Origin: Egbenema bharatensis
GTDB taxonomy: Bacteria; Cyanobacteriota; Cyanobacteriia; Elainellales; Elainellaceae
NCBI RefSeq assembly: GCF_048077055.1
Contig: NZ_CP182236.1
Location: forward strand, 3,782,001-3,846,000
DNA: 64,000 nucleotides
Direction of reading: 5' to 3'
Below, in pieces: positions 46,138 through 54,640 of the stretch. The notes beneath the pieces were generated by a model. The model was not told the DNA's origin. It was given only the letters and a program-made list of their open reading frames with translations, and made no database searches. The stretch's first letter is position 1, and each line of letters opens with the position of its first letter. The translations under genes and the position numbers were made by a program.

Positions 46138-46599
46138 TTATTGAAACCCAAACCGGATGATTGCCTCCAGGTATTCATCGAATGTCACCTGACCATCATT
46201 GTCTCGATCGATCAATTCCATCAACTTTTGCAGTTGCTCTGAATCAATGGGGAACTCTAGCTTTTCAGCAATATGTCTGGCTTCCTCAAACGACAGCAAC
46301 CCGTTTCCATCGGTATCAAATTGCTTAAACTTTTTGAGCATTAAATAGTGAGGCTCTGCGGCGATCAGAAATTCCTCAAATTCAATCACACCATCCTGAT
46401 CGGTATCTAGATATTTAAACTTTCTCAAGAAGTTTTCTTGCTCCCGATTCAGCAGGTAGCTCATGTACTCTTCTAACTCGATCTTGCCGTCATGATTGCG
46501 ATCGATTTGAGCAAAGGCTTGCTTAATCTCCTCTAATTTCTGGGGAGAAAGTAGTTGCCTGGCTTCCTCTGGCACCTCAAACCCAAAATTCTCGCTCAT
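46138..46599 (-). CDS. Calmodulin-like EF-hand protein
   Basis: A 153-residue soluble protein with four EF-hand loops: DRNHDGKIELEE, DTDQDGVIEFEE, DTDGNGLLSFEE and DRDNDGQVTFDE, each with Asp/Asn ligands and a final Glu, so four calcium ions may bind. Linker helices are amphipathic as in calmodulin. It is likely a cytoplasmic Ca2+ sensor or buffer; the target is unknown. ATG at 46599. It is convergent with the U32 gene. Confidence 0.9.
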   Translation of the reverse strand: MSENFGFEVPEEARQLLSPQKLEEIKQAFAQIDRNHDGKIELEEYMSYLLNREQENFLRKFKYLDTDQDGVIEFEEFLIAAEPHYLMLKKFKQFDTDGNGLLSFEEARHIAEKLEFPIDSEQLQKLMELIDRDNDGQVTFDEYLEAIIRFGFQ

Positions 46600-46926
46600 G
46601 CTATAACTCTCGCCAACGTTTGTGTCGTTTGTCCCAAACGCTGAAGAGCACAGCCCCGAACCGTTCAGGATGTTCCTACCTTACCTCAAAAGTTCTGCTC
46701 GTTTTGTATCAGCTCGTTCTTATAAAACTGCCTCATCTCAAATCACTTGAATAAAAACCAGGCTGTGTCAGAAGCATTGCCAGGAGAAAATTACCTTTTA
46801 CCCGAACCATAGCACTGGTTAAATAGCACTGGTCAATCAGTTCAAGTATCTGCGAATTGCCCGGTGCGATCGACCGAAGTAAGCCATATAGTTTAGAAGG
46901 GAAGAAAGCATTTTAGGAAAGAACGA

Positions 46927-47409
46927 ATGGAATCATTGGGATTAGAAGCCAGCATTTTTGGAGCCGGAGTTGGAATTGGCTTGCTGATTGCCTTGTATAG
47001 CTGGGTCAATCAACGGGGAGCGCGATCGGCTCTGCGACAGGAAATTGAAGACCTGAAGAAGCACCTGCACCTACAGATGAGTATTAATTCTAAGGGCTAC
47101 GAAGAGCTAAAACAGGAACTCGATCGGCTGAAAAAAGAAAATGAAAACTTGCGGGTCACTGTCGGCACTTTGTCCAGTAAACCTGGTCGGGCAGAGCTGA
47201 AAACCTTGTACACCTGGGACAAGGCGATTCGAGCCATGACGCTAAAATCCCCCATTTTTGCTCCTGCCTGGGAAATGTCACTGGCAGAAGCCCAGAAAGA
47301 AATGGAAGAAATGGATTCTGGGATGAAAGCCCTCGTGCGCAAGGTGTTTTCCATACTGCCAGAAGCGGGGCATCCCTCTGGCGAAGGAACGATCGCATCG
47401 GATAACTAG
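46927..47409 (+). CDS. Membrane-anchored coiled-coil protein
   Basis: A 160-residue protein: an N-terminal membrane helix (FGAGVGIGLLIALYSWVN), a coiled coil (residues ~38-80: IEDLKKHLHLQMS to ELDRLKKENENLRV) and a C-terminal helical domain with alternating Glu/Lys. The coiled coil probably drives oligomerisation. AGGAAAG before ATG 46927 supports the start. No characterised family was recognised. Confidence 0.72.
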   Translation: MESLGLEASIFGAGVGIGLLIALYSWVNQRGARSALRQEIEDLKKHLHLQMSINSKGYEELKQELDRLKKENENLRVTVGTLSSKPGRAELKTLYTWDKAIRAMTLKSPIFAPAWEMSLAEAQKEMEEMDSGMKALVRKVFSILPEAGHPSGEGTIASDN

Positions 47410-47446
47410 TAGGGGCGGTTCGCGACCGCCCCTACCCAACCCCCAA

Positions 47447-47575
47447 CCGAACCATCCCTCCCGAACCAAAACCCGATCGGAACCGCCCCGACCCAAAACC
47501 CAACCGAACCGCCCCGACCCAAAACCCAACCGAACTATCCCTCCCGAACCAAAACCCGATCGGAACCGCCTCACT
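47447..47575. repeat. Imperfect CCGAACC-rich tandem repeat array
   Basis: Two copies of a ~40-bp unit beginning CGAACCATCCCTCCCGAACC (first copy from 47447, second from about 47529) flank two copies of CCGCCCCGACCCAAAACCCA. The array runs into the end of the ligase-like gene, whose stop codon lies at its edge. Confidence 0.85.
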
Positions 47576-49028
47576 CTGGAAGACGATCCACCACCTGATA
47601 ATCCTGAATGTTTGCCCAACCCAACACCAGCTTGAGGGTATTCAGGCAGGCTTCCCGTGCTTTAGCATCACGGGCTACCGATCGCTTCAACTCAATTTGT
47701 AAGACCCGCCGCCCTTGCTGATGATCAACCACCGTTCGTTGTACACCATCATGAAAACTGGCTGCCACTTCTACCGCAAAGGGATAGAGAACTCCCTGCT
47801 CGTCCACAATGCGTGTGTCACACTGTCCCATTAACCACAGGTAACCCTGTTCATCCAGATATCCGACCTCTCCTGTGCTGTACCAGGATACGCCATCAAC
47901 TTGAAAGCTAGATGGAGAGGGGATTTTGGGCAAAGTGTCCGATCGCACCTCACCCTTGACTACAATTTTGCCAATGCTACGACTTGGTAAACATTGAGCT
48001 ACAAAGGCTTGATTTGTTAAAGCAGAAACGAATGGGTCTGACCGCTCACGGATAATTTTCAAAGAAAGATCTGGGTTGGGATACCCAACCAATAGCCCTT
48101 TCCCTGCCGACATCGCAGCGATCTCAGTCATTTGGATTTGCCGATAGGTAACCTGGGCGATCGAATTCGGAGCAGTTAATCCATAAACGCTGATGACTTC
48201 CGCCTGGGGAGCGATCGTTTGCAGGCGATCGAGCAAACGCGGCACCATGGGTGCGCCATCGCTGGAAATGCGGCGAAAGCTCGATAATTTCAGGGCATGT
48301 TGCTCGCTGTAGGTGGCTAACTGCTCCAGAAAGACAGGGGCTGCGGTGAGGGTTTGGGGTTGGTATTGCTGGATTTGGCGAATGACCTTGGCGGGTTTCA
48401 TGGTTCCAGAGGATTGCCCTGACCATCGATCGGCTGGCTTACCTAAAATCAAGCTGGTTATTCCGGAGGACAGGTTGGCGAGCACAGCAGTTGGCTGAGT
48501 CACCAGGTCGATTTCACGCTCAGTACTTGAGGGAGCAGGGCGCACTCCACCTGTCCAGCCTTGAATAGTCAAACGGTTTGTACCAGGCAATGGAAAGCCA
48601 ATGGTGAACTGCATTGGAATCTGACGCAGAATGGGCGATCGAACCTTCAAAAAGTGCGTTTTCCAGGAGGTAATCAGGACATCGGCTGGAGGGAAGGTAC
48701 AGTTGTGTTCTGAGGGGGAAAGGACAACCGCAGGATCAACCCAGTGGGGCGTTGCGCCAATTTTCAGCAAGCCGATGCACATGATCCAGTACTCGATCGA
48801 TCGCTGGACGGATGTGGGCAACACGATCAAAACTGTTGCAGTTGTCCGAATCCCAAAGGCTTGAAATTGCGTTGCAAATTGTGTTGCGGCCATAGCCACC
48901 GCATCATTCAACTGCGCAAAGCTGATGGATTGGTGGCGACAGGCATCAATGATGGCAAGGCGATCGGACTGACTGGAGGCTTGAATCTGTAAACGCTCGA
49001 CCATCTCAACAGGGTTGACCATCCACAT
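47571..49028 (-). CDS. AMP-dependent ligase relative lacking the P-loop and C-terminal lysine domain
   Basis: A 485-residue protein with adenylate-forming-enzyme folds (N-terminal FAQLNDAVAM, VLIVLPTSVQRSIEYWIMCI; core MKPAKVIRQIQQYQ, SSDGAPMVPRLLDRLQ, SVYGLTAPNSIAQV, YSTGEVGYLDEQGYLWLMGQ). The ATP-binding TSGSTGxPKG loop is replaced by LSSGITSLILGKPADRWSGQ and about 60 residues after it are missing. The C-terminal catalytic lysine region is also absent, as the frame ends in a repeat array. It resembles OleC/fatty-acyl ligase relatives and is probably inactive or repurposed. Confidence 0.75.
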   Translation of the reverse strand: MWMVNPVEMVERLQIQASSQSDRLAIIDACRHQSISFAQLNDAVAMAATQFATQFQAFGIRTTATVLIVLPTSVQRSIEYWIMCIGLLKIGATPHWVDPAVVLSPSEHNCTFPPADVLITSWKTHFLKVRSPILRQIPMQFTIGFPLPGTNRLTIQGWTGGVRPAPSSTEREIDLVTQPTAVLANLSSGITSLILGKPADRWSGQSSGTMKPAKVIRQIQQYQPQTLTAAPVFLEQLATYSEQHALKLSSFRRISSDGAPMVPRLLDRLQTIAPQAEVISVYGLTAPNSIAQVTYRQIQMTEIAAMSAGKGLLVGYPNPDLSLKIIRERSDPFVSALTNQAFVAQCLPSRSIGKIVVKGEVRSDTLPKIPSPSSFQVDGVSWYSTGEVGYLDEQGYLWLMGQCDTRIVDEQGVLYPFAVEVAASFHDGVQRTVVDHQQGRRVLQIELKRSVARDAKAREACLNTLKLVLGWANIQDYQVVDRLPE

Positions 49029-49126
49029 ACAGGGTTTGGGTTTAGGGATTTAGAGATTCAGGAGTGGGGAGTGGGGAGTAGTTAACATTTGCTACTTGAT
49101 TAGCGATCTACGGTTTAATTCTCTAC

Positions 49127-51313
49127 TCACCCTACTCCCATTCGCTCCCGATCGCCAAATTCGATCGTGTCATCCTCATCCTCATCCTCATCTTCAAAAT
49201 CTGATTCTTGAATTGGCAGATTGGTATCGTTGATGATTGCACCCAAAAACTTGATATCGTCTGACTCAATGAATTCTTGAGTGGTTTCGTTGAGTAAGCC
49301 TTCTTCGGTAAAGCCAGGGCGCGTTACTAGGGCCAGTCCGTCAGTATAGGGTTCTAGCAGCAATGCATCGTTATAGCGGCTCAGGGTGGGGGTATCTAAA
49401 ATGACCAGATCAAATCGGCTACGGGCATCTTCTAACAGTCGTCGCATTTCGCTCGATTCCAGAATAGCAGCAGCATGACGTTGAGATCCGGCACTGGGAA
49501 CGATATAAAGATTTTCAATGGACGATAGGCGAATACACTCGCTCAAATTACCGTAGTAGCGCAGGGGTTCCATCCCGCTGGCAGGATTGGGAGACAGTCC
49601 CAAGGCGTGGGCATGGGAAGGCGATCGCAAGTCTGCTTCAATCAATAAGGTTCGTTTGCCAGCACGGGCAGAGGCAATGCTCAAGTTATAAGCGGTTGTG
49701 GTCTTCCCTTCGCCGATCGCCGTACTGGTGAGCAGGACTAACTTCAATGCCTTACCACCACCTGCCCGCCGCACGTTCCCCCGCAACCGCTCGTAGGGTT
49801 CAAGGTAGGAAGATCCAGCCTGTTCAATCATCGTCACTTCGTCTGGATCGTCTGCCCAGGGGAGCGAAGGGAGTAACCCCAAAATGGGAACGTCTTGCTG
49901 CCGCAGGGCAGACTGTACATCCTCTAGCGTATGGAAGGTAGAATCCAAAGACCCCAGCAGCATGACTAACCCACCGCTGACAAACACTCCAATGAATCCA
50001 CCTACCAGCAAAATCACGACACTCGTTGGCCCAGTGGCAGGCTGCAACTCTGACTGCGGAGCCTGGGCTACCACCAAACTGCCTACCGTTTCTTCCTGGG
50101 CTAGCCGGACATCGGCTAATCGCGCTTGAATCTGGTCATAGAAGGTTCGTTTGAGGGCAACCTGCTGTTCTAATCGCTGCTGTTCTAGCTGTTTGTTGGG
50201 AATGCTGGAGTATTCCTGACGCAGTTGCTCTTCCGTTCGCATCAGGTTCGTGAGCTGTTGTTGCAGCATTTCTCGTTCGGTTTGCAGATTCACCAGGGTT
50301 CCAGCCAACTGTTGCCGGGCTGGATCAAGGCTGCTGGCTTGCCGAATTGCGCTACTGACTGAAAGAGGAGCTGCCTGCCCGCCACCAATGACCTCACTAA
50401 CTCGCGCTTGCAGCAGTTGATTGAAGGTATCCAACTGGCTCTGTAATTCCACCATTGAAGGATGTTCAGGACGCAGGGTTTTGGACAAAAACTCTTGCTG
50501 CATCTCCGCCTGGTAAATTTGCGATCGCAAGTCCGCGATAATGGGATCGGCACTCAGGGCAGAGGAGGCATAGGCTTCATCAGGAGTCAGTCCTAACCGC
50601 GACTGGAGGCTGCGAAGTTGGGCATCAATTCCAGCCAGGGAGAGTCGGATTTCTCGCTGCTGCTGCTGACTGCCTGTAATCGCCCCCAACAAATTGCCGC
50701 TTTGCGCCGCCTGTAGAGCCGTTCCTTCCACTCGCACAAATTCTTCTAAATTACGCTCCGCTTCCCGGAGTTCCTGAGTCACGTTCGGCAGGAGTTGGTT
50801 TAAGTTATCCAAAATCCGATCGAGTTGCTGGGTGTTGAACTGACGGCTCTGTTCTACCATTCCATTCATCAAAGCTTCGACAACGGCCTTCGCTATTTCC
50901 TCATTGATATCAGGGAAAGCCACAGACACTCTCAGAACGGGGGGAGCTGCTCCTGCGGGAGCTTCTGTTCCCTGATTGGTATTAACCCGTGCCAACTGCC
51001 GTAAGTCTCTGGGAGAAGCCTGAATTTGTTGTTTAGCAAGCTGATCTGAAGCAAATTCTAATACGGCTCCCGACAGCAGGGATTCTTTCGTCACTGCCTG
51101 TGCCTGTTGTTGAATTGCCGCTCCTGTTGCTGAGAAAGTTTCGGGGGGAGTACTGTAGGCTAAAATCCCTTGGGCAACATAGGTGTCTTCTGGGGGCGGT
51201 TGTAGGGCTGCTACAACTCCCGATAGTCCAGTAATCACAAGAAAGCTGGCAATACCCGCCCACTTATGGCGATCGAGGGCAATCAGGTATCGCTTGAGGA
51301 GGGGAGGAGTCAT
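49127..51313 (-). CDS. Polysaccharide biosynthesis tyrosine autokinase (Wzc/CpsD-like)
   Basis: A 728-residue BY-kinase/polysaccharide co-polymerase. Two membrane helices (WAGIASFLVITGLSGVVAAL, SVVILLVGGFIGVFVSGGLV) flank a periplasmic Wzz-like coiled-coil region. The cytoplasmic kinase has Walker A TAIGEGKTTTAYNLS, Walker A' LIEADLRSP and Walker B FDLVILDTP. It controls polysaccharide chain length and export. The tail after residue ~705 is an acidic run (DFEDEDEDEDDTIEFG) encoded by CATCCT-like repeats; the usual C-terminal tyrosine cluster is absent. Next to the SLBB exporter gene, which matches its role. Confidence 0.92.
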   Translation of the reverse strand: MTPPLLKRYLIALDRHKWAGIASFLVITGLSGVVAALQPPPEDTYVAQGILAYSTPPETFSATGAAIQQQAQAVTKESLLSGAVLEFASDQLAKQQIQASPRDLRQLARVNTNQGTEAPAGAAPPVLRVSVAFPDINEEIAKAVVEALMNGMVEQSRQFNTQQLDRILDNLNQLLPNVTQELREAERNLEEFVRVEGTALQAAQSGNLLGAITGSQQQQREIRLSLAGIDAQLRSLQSRLGLTPDEAYASSALSADPIIADLRSQIYQAEMQQEFLSKTLRPEHPSMVELQSQLDTFNQLLQARVSEVIGGGQAAPLSVSSAIRQASSLDPARQQLAGTLVNLQTEREMLQQQLTNLMRTEEQLRQEYSSIPNKQLEQQRLEQQVALKRTFYDQIQARLADVRLAQEETVGSLVVAQAPQSELQPATGPTSVVILLVGGFIGVFVSGGLVMLLGSLDSTFHTLEDVQSALRQQDVPILGLLPSLPWADDPDEVTMIEQAGSSYLEPYERLRGNVRRAGGGKALKLVLLTSTAIGEGKTTTAYNLSIASARAGKRTLLIEADLRSPSHAHALGLSPNPASGMEPLRYYGNLSECIRLSSIENLYIVPSAGSQRHAAAILESSEMRRLLEDARSRFDLVILDTPTLSRYNDALLLEPYTDGLALVTRPGFTEEGLLNETTQEFIESDDIKFLGAIINDTNLPIQESDFEDEDEDEDDTIEFGDRERMGVG

Positions 51314-51390
51314 GGGGGAAGGAAAAGGGTTACTAATCTGAAAGTTACCCGGTTTGATGGGGTTTCTATCAAGGATGAAGGGATTTTTTG

Positions 51391-51520
51391 GGGAGTGAGG
51401 AGTGAGGAGTAAGGAGAGGGGAGTGAGGAGTGAGGAGTGAGGAGAGGGGAAGTCGGGAGTGAGGAGTGAGGAGTGAGGAGTGAGGAGAGGGGAAGTCGGG
51501 AGTGGAGAGGGGGGAAGGGG
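51391..51520. repeat. Heptamer repeat array (GAGGAGT-type)
   Basis: Around fifteen units of GAGTGAG/GAGGAGT, the reverse complement of the ACTCCTC heptamer, mixed with GAGAGGGG and GTCGGGA spacers. It fills most of the gap between the kinase and exporter genes. The same unit reappears at 52985-53055 and 60105-60210. Confidence 0.9.
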
Positions 51521-51531
51521 GAAGGGGGAGA

Positions 51532-52755
51532 TTAGTCGTCGGAACTGCCGCCGGGGCGGAAGAGATTATCTGCGCTGGTGGCGAGGGAATCGAAGAAGAG
51601 CAGGAAGCCTAACACATCTCGGAAGGGTTGGGTGAAGGTGTTGAGGGCGTAGGTGATTCGAGCAATTAGATTTCGTCCGACAATAATCACATCATTGTGT
51701 TCCAGCATAGGATCCTGGGAAAAATCACCTCGCAGGGCATTCCGTCCATTAATTTCCTGCGTAACAGCCCGTCCCTGCTCCACATCAAATCGGATCAGGG
51801 CAATTTTTCTTAAGTCGGCGGAGTCTAAGCTGGGGGAAATGGTGGTTAGGGCATCGACAAAGCTGCTGCCATTGGGTAAGGTCAGATTCCCAATTACGCC
51901 GCCTCTGGTTCCGGCGTAGTTCACTACTCGGATGTTGATCTGCTGTTGAGCCAGAGTCGATCGTGCGATTAAAGCCCGGTCATAATCCTGGCGATCGGCT
52001 TCTGTCAGAGTGGGCACAACAATAATATCGCCATCCGTGAGCTGAATGTCTGGAACTGTTGCTGCATCCCGCAGGGGAGAAAACAGGTCAAACTCCTGCT
52101 CCAGGGTTTCTCCATTGGCAAAGGATCGGCGAATTCGCACGGTTCGTAAATCAGCCAATCCCGTAGTGCCTCCCGCTGAAACCAGGGCAGTCGAAAGTTG
52201 GGGAGCTTGTAGGGGATACAGTCCTGGACGCACCACCTCACCCAGGATTGTCACCTGTACTGGACGTTGGGCAATCAGAATCACATCTACCTGAGGGTCA
52301 ATCACAAAGCGATCGAGGGCGACGCGAATCTGCTCCCGTGCTTGCTCCACAGTCAATCCTTCTAACGGTAAAGCACCCACCAGCGGCACAATCACATTCC
52401 CCTGCAAGTCCAGCGTTCCCTGAAACGACAGGTCGGCAAACCGCAGCACATTGACAAAAATCGAGTCACCCGGCCCCAGTCGATATGCCTCAAACTCCTG
52501 CCCATTGGGTATGAACGGTTGCTCAAACTCTTCCTGCCCTGGAAACTCTCCCCGCTCAATCAATCGTCGTCGGGCATCTTCTAACACCCTCTGGCTGGGA
52601 GGCACTGAGGAATCAACCGCAGTTTGTCCCATCGCTGATGAGCTAAACAATCCTGCCTGAGCGAACCATAGTAACAGGGTTACTGGCAGAATCGTCCAGG
52701 CGGTATAGAAACCTGCCAGGGAAAGGGCGATCGGCGATCGGTGGGAGGTAGGCAT
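51532..52755 (-). CDS. Polysaccharide export (Wza-like) protein with SLBB domains
   Basis: A 407-residue protein with signal peptide (GFYTAWTILPVTLLLWFAQA), a Poly_export domain (YRLGPGDSIFVNVLRFADLS) and two or more SLBB domains (VQVTILGEVVRPGLYPLQAP, VVNYAGTRGGVIGNLTL). It would form part of the outer-membrane/periplasmic export channel for exopolysaccharide. It lies upstream of the Wzc-like kinase on the same strand, so they likely form one unit with repeats in the spacer. Confidence 0.9.
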   Translation of the reverse strand: MPTSHRSPIALSLAGFYTAWTILPVTLLLWFAQAGLFSSSAMGQTAVDSSVPPSQRVLEDARRRLIERGEFPGQEEFEQPFIPNGQEFEAYRLGPGDSIFVNVLRFADLSFQGTLDLQGNVIVPLVGALPLEGLTVEQAREQIRVALDRFVIDPQVDVILIAQRPVQVTILGEVVRPGLYPLQAPQLSTALVSAGGTTGLADLRTVRIRRSFANGETLEQEFDLFSPLRDAATVPDIQLTDGDIIVVPTLTEADRQDYDRALIARSTLAQQQINIRVVNYAGTRGGVIGNLTLPNGSSFVDALTTISPSLDSADLRKIALIRFDVEQGRAVTQEINGRNALRGDFSQDPMLEHNDVIIVGRNLIARITYALNTFTQPFRDVLGFLLFFDSLATSADNLFRPGGSSDD

Positions 52756-52828
52756 GGGGAGTGGGGAGTGGGGGGTGAAAAGATTTAGTTCATCCTTATC
52801 AACGAAGGATCAGGGCTTAAATGACCTG

Positions 52829-52912
52829 TGCAACGTTTTACTTCGCTGACTGGGCGGGCAAGATGCCCACCCCACAAGAAGTTCAAGTGATTGAATTTGC
52901 ATTCCTAAGGGA
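52829..52912. repeat. Dispersed intergenic repeat, copy 1 (copy 2 at 54487-54624)
   Basis: CTGTGCAACGTTTTACTTCG, GGGCGGGCAAGATGCCCACC and ATTGAATTTGCATTCCTAAG resemble the copy at 54487-54624 (CTGTGCGATCGTTCTGCTTC, GGGCAGGCAAGAC, GCTGCCCACCCC, ATTAAATTCGCATTCCTTAG). Copy 2 carries an extra ~50-bp palindromic block. The cluster's repeats suggest one old mobile or palindromic family. Confidence 0.7.
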
Positions 52913-52984
52913 GCTGCGATCGAATGGCATCCCGCTCTTTGAAGTCAGGACGTACAGCAGTGTGCCCCTACCGGATTCGTTATT

Positions 52985-53055
52985 TTTCCGTATGCTCCTC
53001 ACCCCCCACTCCTCACTCCTCACCCCCCACTCCTCACTCCTCAGTCCTCACTCCT
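52985..53055. repeat. Heptamer repeat array (ACTCCTC/ACCCCCC)
   Basis: ACTCCTC units with CCCCCCACTCCTC variants, immediately after the stop codon of the cyanoexosortase-associated gene (minus strand), the last codons of which (VLGVRTEE) lie in the array. Confidence 0.85.
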
Positions 53056-53768
53056 AAAACCTCCTCCATCAAAGCCGTCTGCACTAACTGTCCTAACTCT
53101 TGCGCTTGCGATCGCACGGTTTCAATATCGCCGAGGGGTTTGATGGGAATCAGGAGACTGACGGCAATCCAGGCAGTGCGGGTGCGGTGGAAAAGCTGCG
53201 AGCGTTGATCGACCCAAAACCATCGAGCTGGAGCCGGATGCCCCCCATTCGCCCAGGCGTACCACTGGAGGACAGCGTAGGTGCGCTGTTGATTCCAGCC
53301 GCGTAGAAAACGGGTGTTGATAGGGATGGGTTGTTGGGTGAATGGATCGGGAACCGTGAACTGGAGCGATCGATTGGAATCTGCGGTCCACTGCTGTACC
53401 CCGTTAATGTCCATCCAGTCTACCTGGGGCATATCTCGATGCCAGGTTTGCGGACGTAGCAATAACCAAACGGTGTTTTGGGAGGTGGGTTCACTGGTTG
53501 AAGTCGGAACGATGCCCTGGATTGACCATTTACGTCCGCCGATTTCCCCCGTTTGTTGGGTCACGGTCTGCCACCCTGGTAGGGACAAGCCCTGTTGTTG
53601 AAGCAATCGCAACTCCTGAATATTGGACAGTTCCCGTTCAGCATTCCACGTCCATTGTCCTGTCCGATAATTCGGGAGGCTCAGAAATACGACGATTGCC
53701 AGCACAAATATAACGAGCAGGAACTTGTGGAGGAGAATACGTTTAGGCGACTCGGTTGGGGAAAGCAT
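53034..53768 (-). CDS. Cyanoexosortase B system-associated protein
   Basis: About 244 residues with one N-terminal membrane helix (FLLVIFVLAIVVFLSLPNY) and a long extracytoplasmic part carrying LPGWQTVTQQTGEIGGRKWS, VLQWYAWANGGHPAPARWFW and ISLLIPIKPLGDIETV-like ends. This pattern is the cyanobacterial exosortase-B companion family. Such proteins act with a cyanoexosortase that processes PEP-CTERM-type surface proteins linked to exopolysaccharide. The exosortase gene itself is not in the window. A frame opens at TTG 53804; ATG 53768 is preferred. Confidence 0.75.
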   Translation of the reverse strand: MLSPTESPKRILLHKFLLVIFVLAIVVFLSLPNYRTGQWTWNAERELSNIQELRLLQQQGLSLPGWQTVTQQTGEIGGRKWSIQGIVPTSTSEPTSQNTVWLLLRPQTWHRDMPQVDWMDINGVQQWTADSNRSLQFTVPDPFTQQPIPINTRFLRGWNQQRTYAVLQWYAWANGGHPAPARWFWVDQRSQLFHRTRTAWIAVSLLIPIKPLGDIETVRSQAQELGQLVQTALMEEVLGVRTEE

Positions 53769-53824
53769 GGCGATGGATGAGGAAATGAAGCAATAAGGGT
53801 TCAACTTGCATTGATGACCTGTAC

Positions 53825-54184
53825 CTACGTCATAATTTCTCGCGGCACTCCCTCCAGGGCTTCAGTTTCGGTTTCAAAGATCTCGAAGACCGAATCCATC
53901 ATTGTGACTTCAAAGACCAGTCTGGCCTCTGGATGCACATTACAAATGCGGAAGCTCCCGTTTACCTTATCTGCATCCCGCATTCCTGCCACTAGCGAGG
54001 TTAAGCCAGAGCTATCAATAAAGTTCACATGGCTCAGGTTAACGACGATATGGGAACTAATTTTGGAAATGCACTCCTGCAACTTGAGGCGAAATTGCCA
54101 TGCGGTTGTGATGTCTAGCCGTCCTGTAGGAGTAAGAACGATGACCGTTTTACCATCCTGAGTGTTGTGCGTTGTCAGATCCAT
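53825..54184 (-). CDS. STAS-domain anti-sigma-factor antagonist
   Basis: A 119-residue STAS domain with the canonical phospho-acceptor motif NFIDSSGLTSLVAG (Ser at about 58), a typical anti-anti-sigma protein controlled by phosphorylation by an anti-sigma kinase. ATG at 54184. It sits upstream of the exosortase-associated gene and may regulate exopolysaccharide or surface functions, an inference from context. No kinase or phosphatase partner is next to it. Confidence 0.88.
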   Translation of the reverse strand: MDLTTHNTQDGKTVIVLTPTGRLDITTAWQFRLKLQECISKISSHIVVNLSHVNFIDSSGLTSLVAGMRDADKVNGSFRICNVHPEARLVFEVTMMDSVFEIFETETEALEGVPREIMT

Positions 54185-54640
54185 GTGGACTGCTATCCTC
54201 CCCTAGGACTTATCAGAATGAATACACCAATAAAAGCAGTCAAACCACGAGATAACTGCTTATCTGTTGCATTGATAGGGTTCCCAGAAAGAAGGCAGAT
54301 CGTTACAGGCAGGATAAAAAGGTCAGCCTGAATCTTGATGTTCTTGAAGTGATTGCAGAGCGGAGGGGTTTTCTGGTTTAAAACGTTTGTAGGGACCTGG
54401 CAGTGCCAACTCCCTACTGCTGGGATCAGGATTGATTCCACTCACATATCTTGGGATTGTGGATCAAATAACTTGTGCAAATAACCTGTGCGATCGTTCT
54501 GCTTCATTAAATGGGCAGGCAAGACTTCGGCTTGAGCTCAGACGTTCGGCGAAGCTCAGTCGAGCCGTCGAAACGCTGCCCACCCCAAAAATATTGTCAG
54601 GTTATTAAATTCGCATTCCTTAGCGTCCATGAGGGGTGAA
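54185..54640. other. Intergenic region with dispersed repeat copy 2
   Basis: Contains the second copy of the dispersed repeat (54487-54624) with an inserted palindromic block around CGGCTTGAGCTCAGACGTTC and GGCGAAGCTCAGTCGAGCCG. The part 54193-54480 has no recognised gene. Confidence 0.55.

Noticed and set aside
47278..47619. Minus-strand Gly/Arg-rich frame across the repeat array
   Set aside because: It is the translation of the CCGAACC repeats plus the antisense of the coiled-coil gene.
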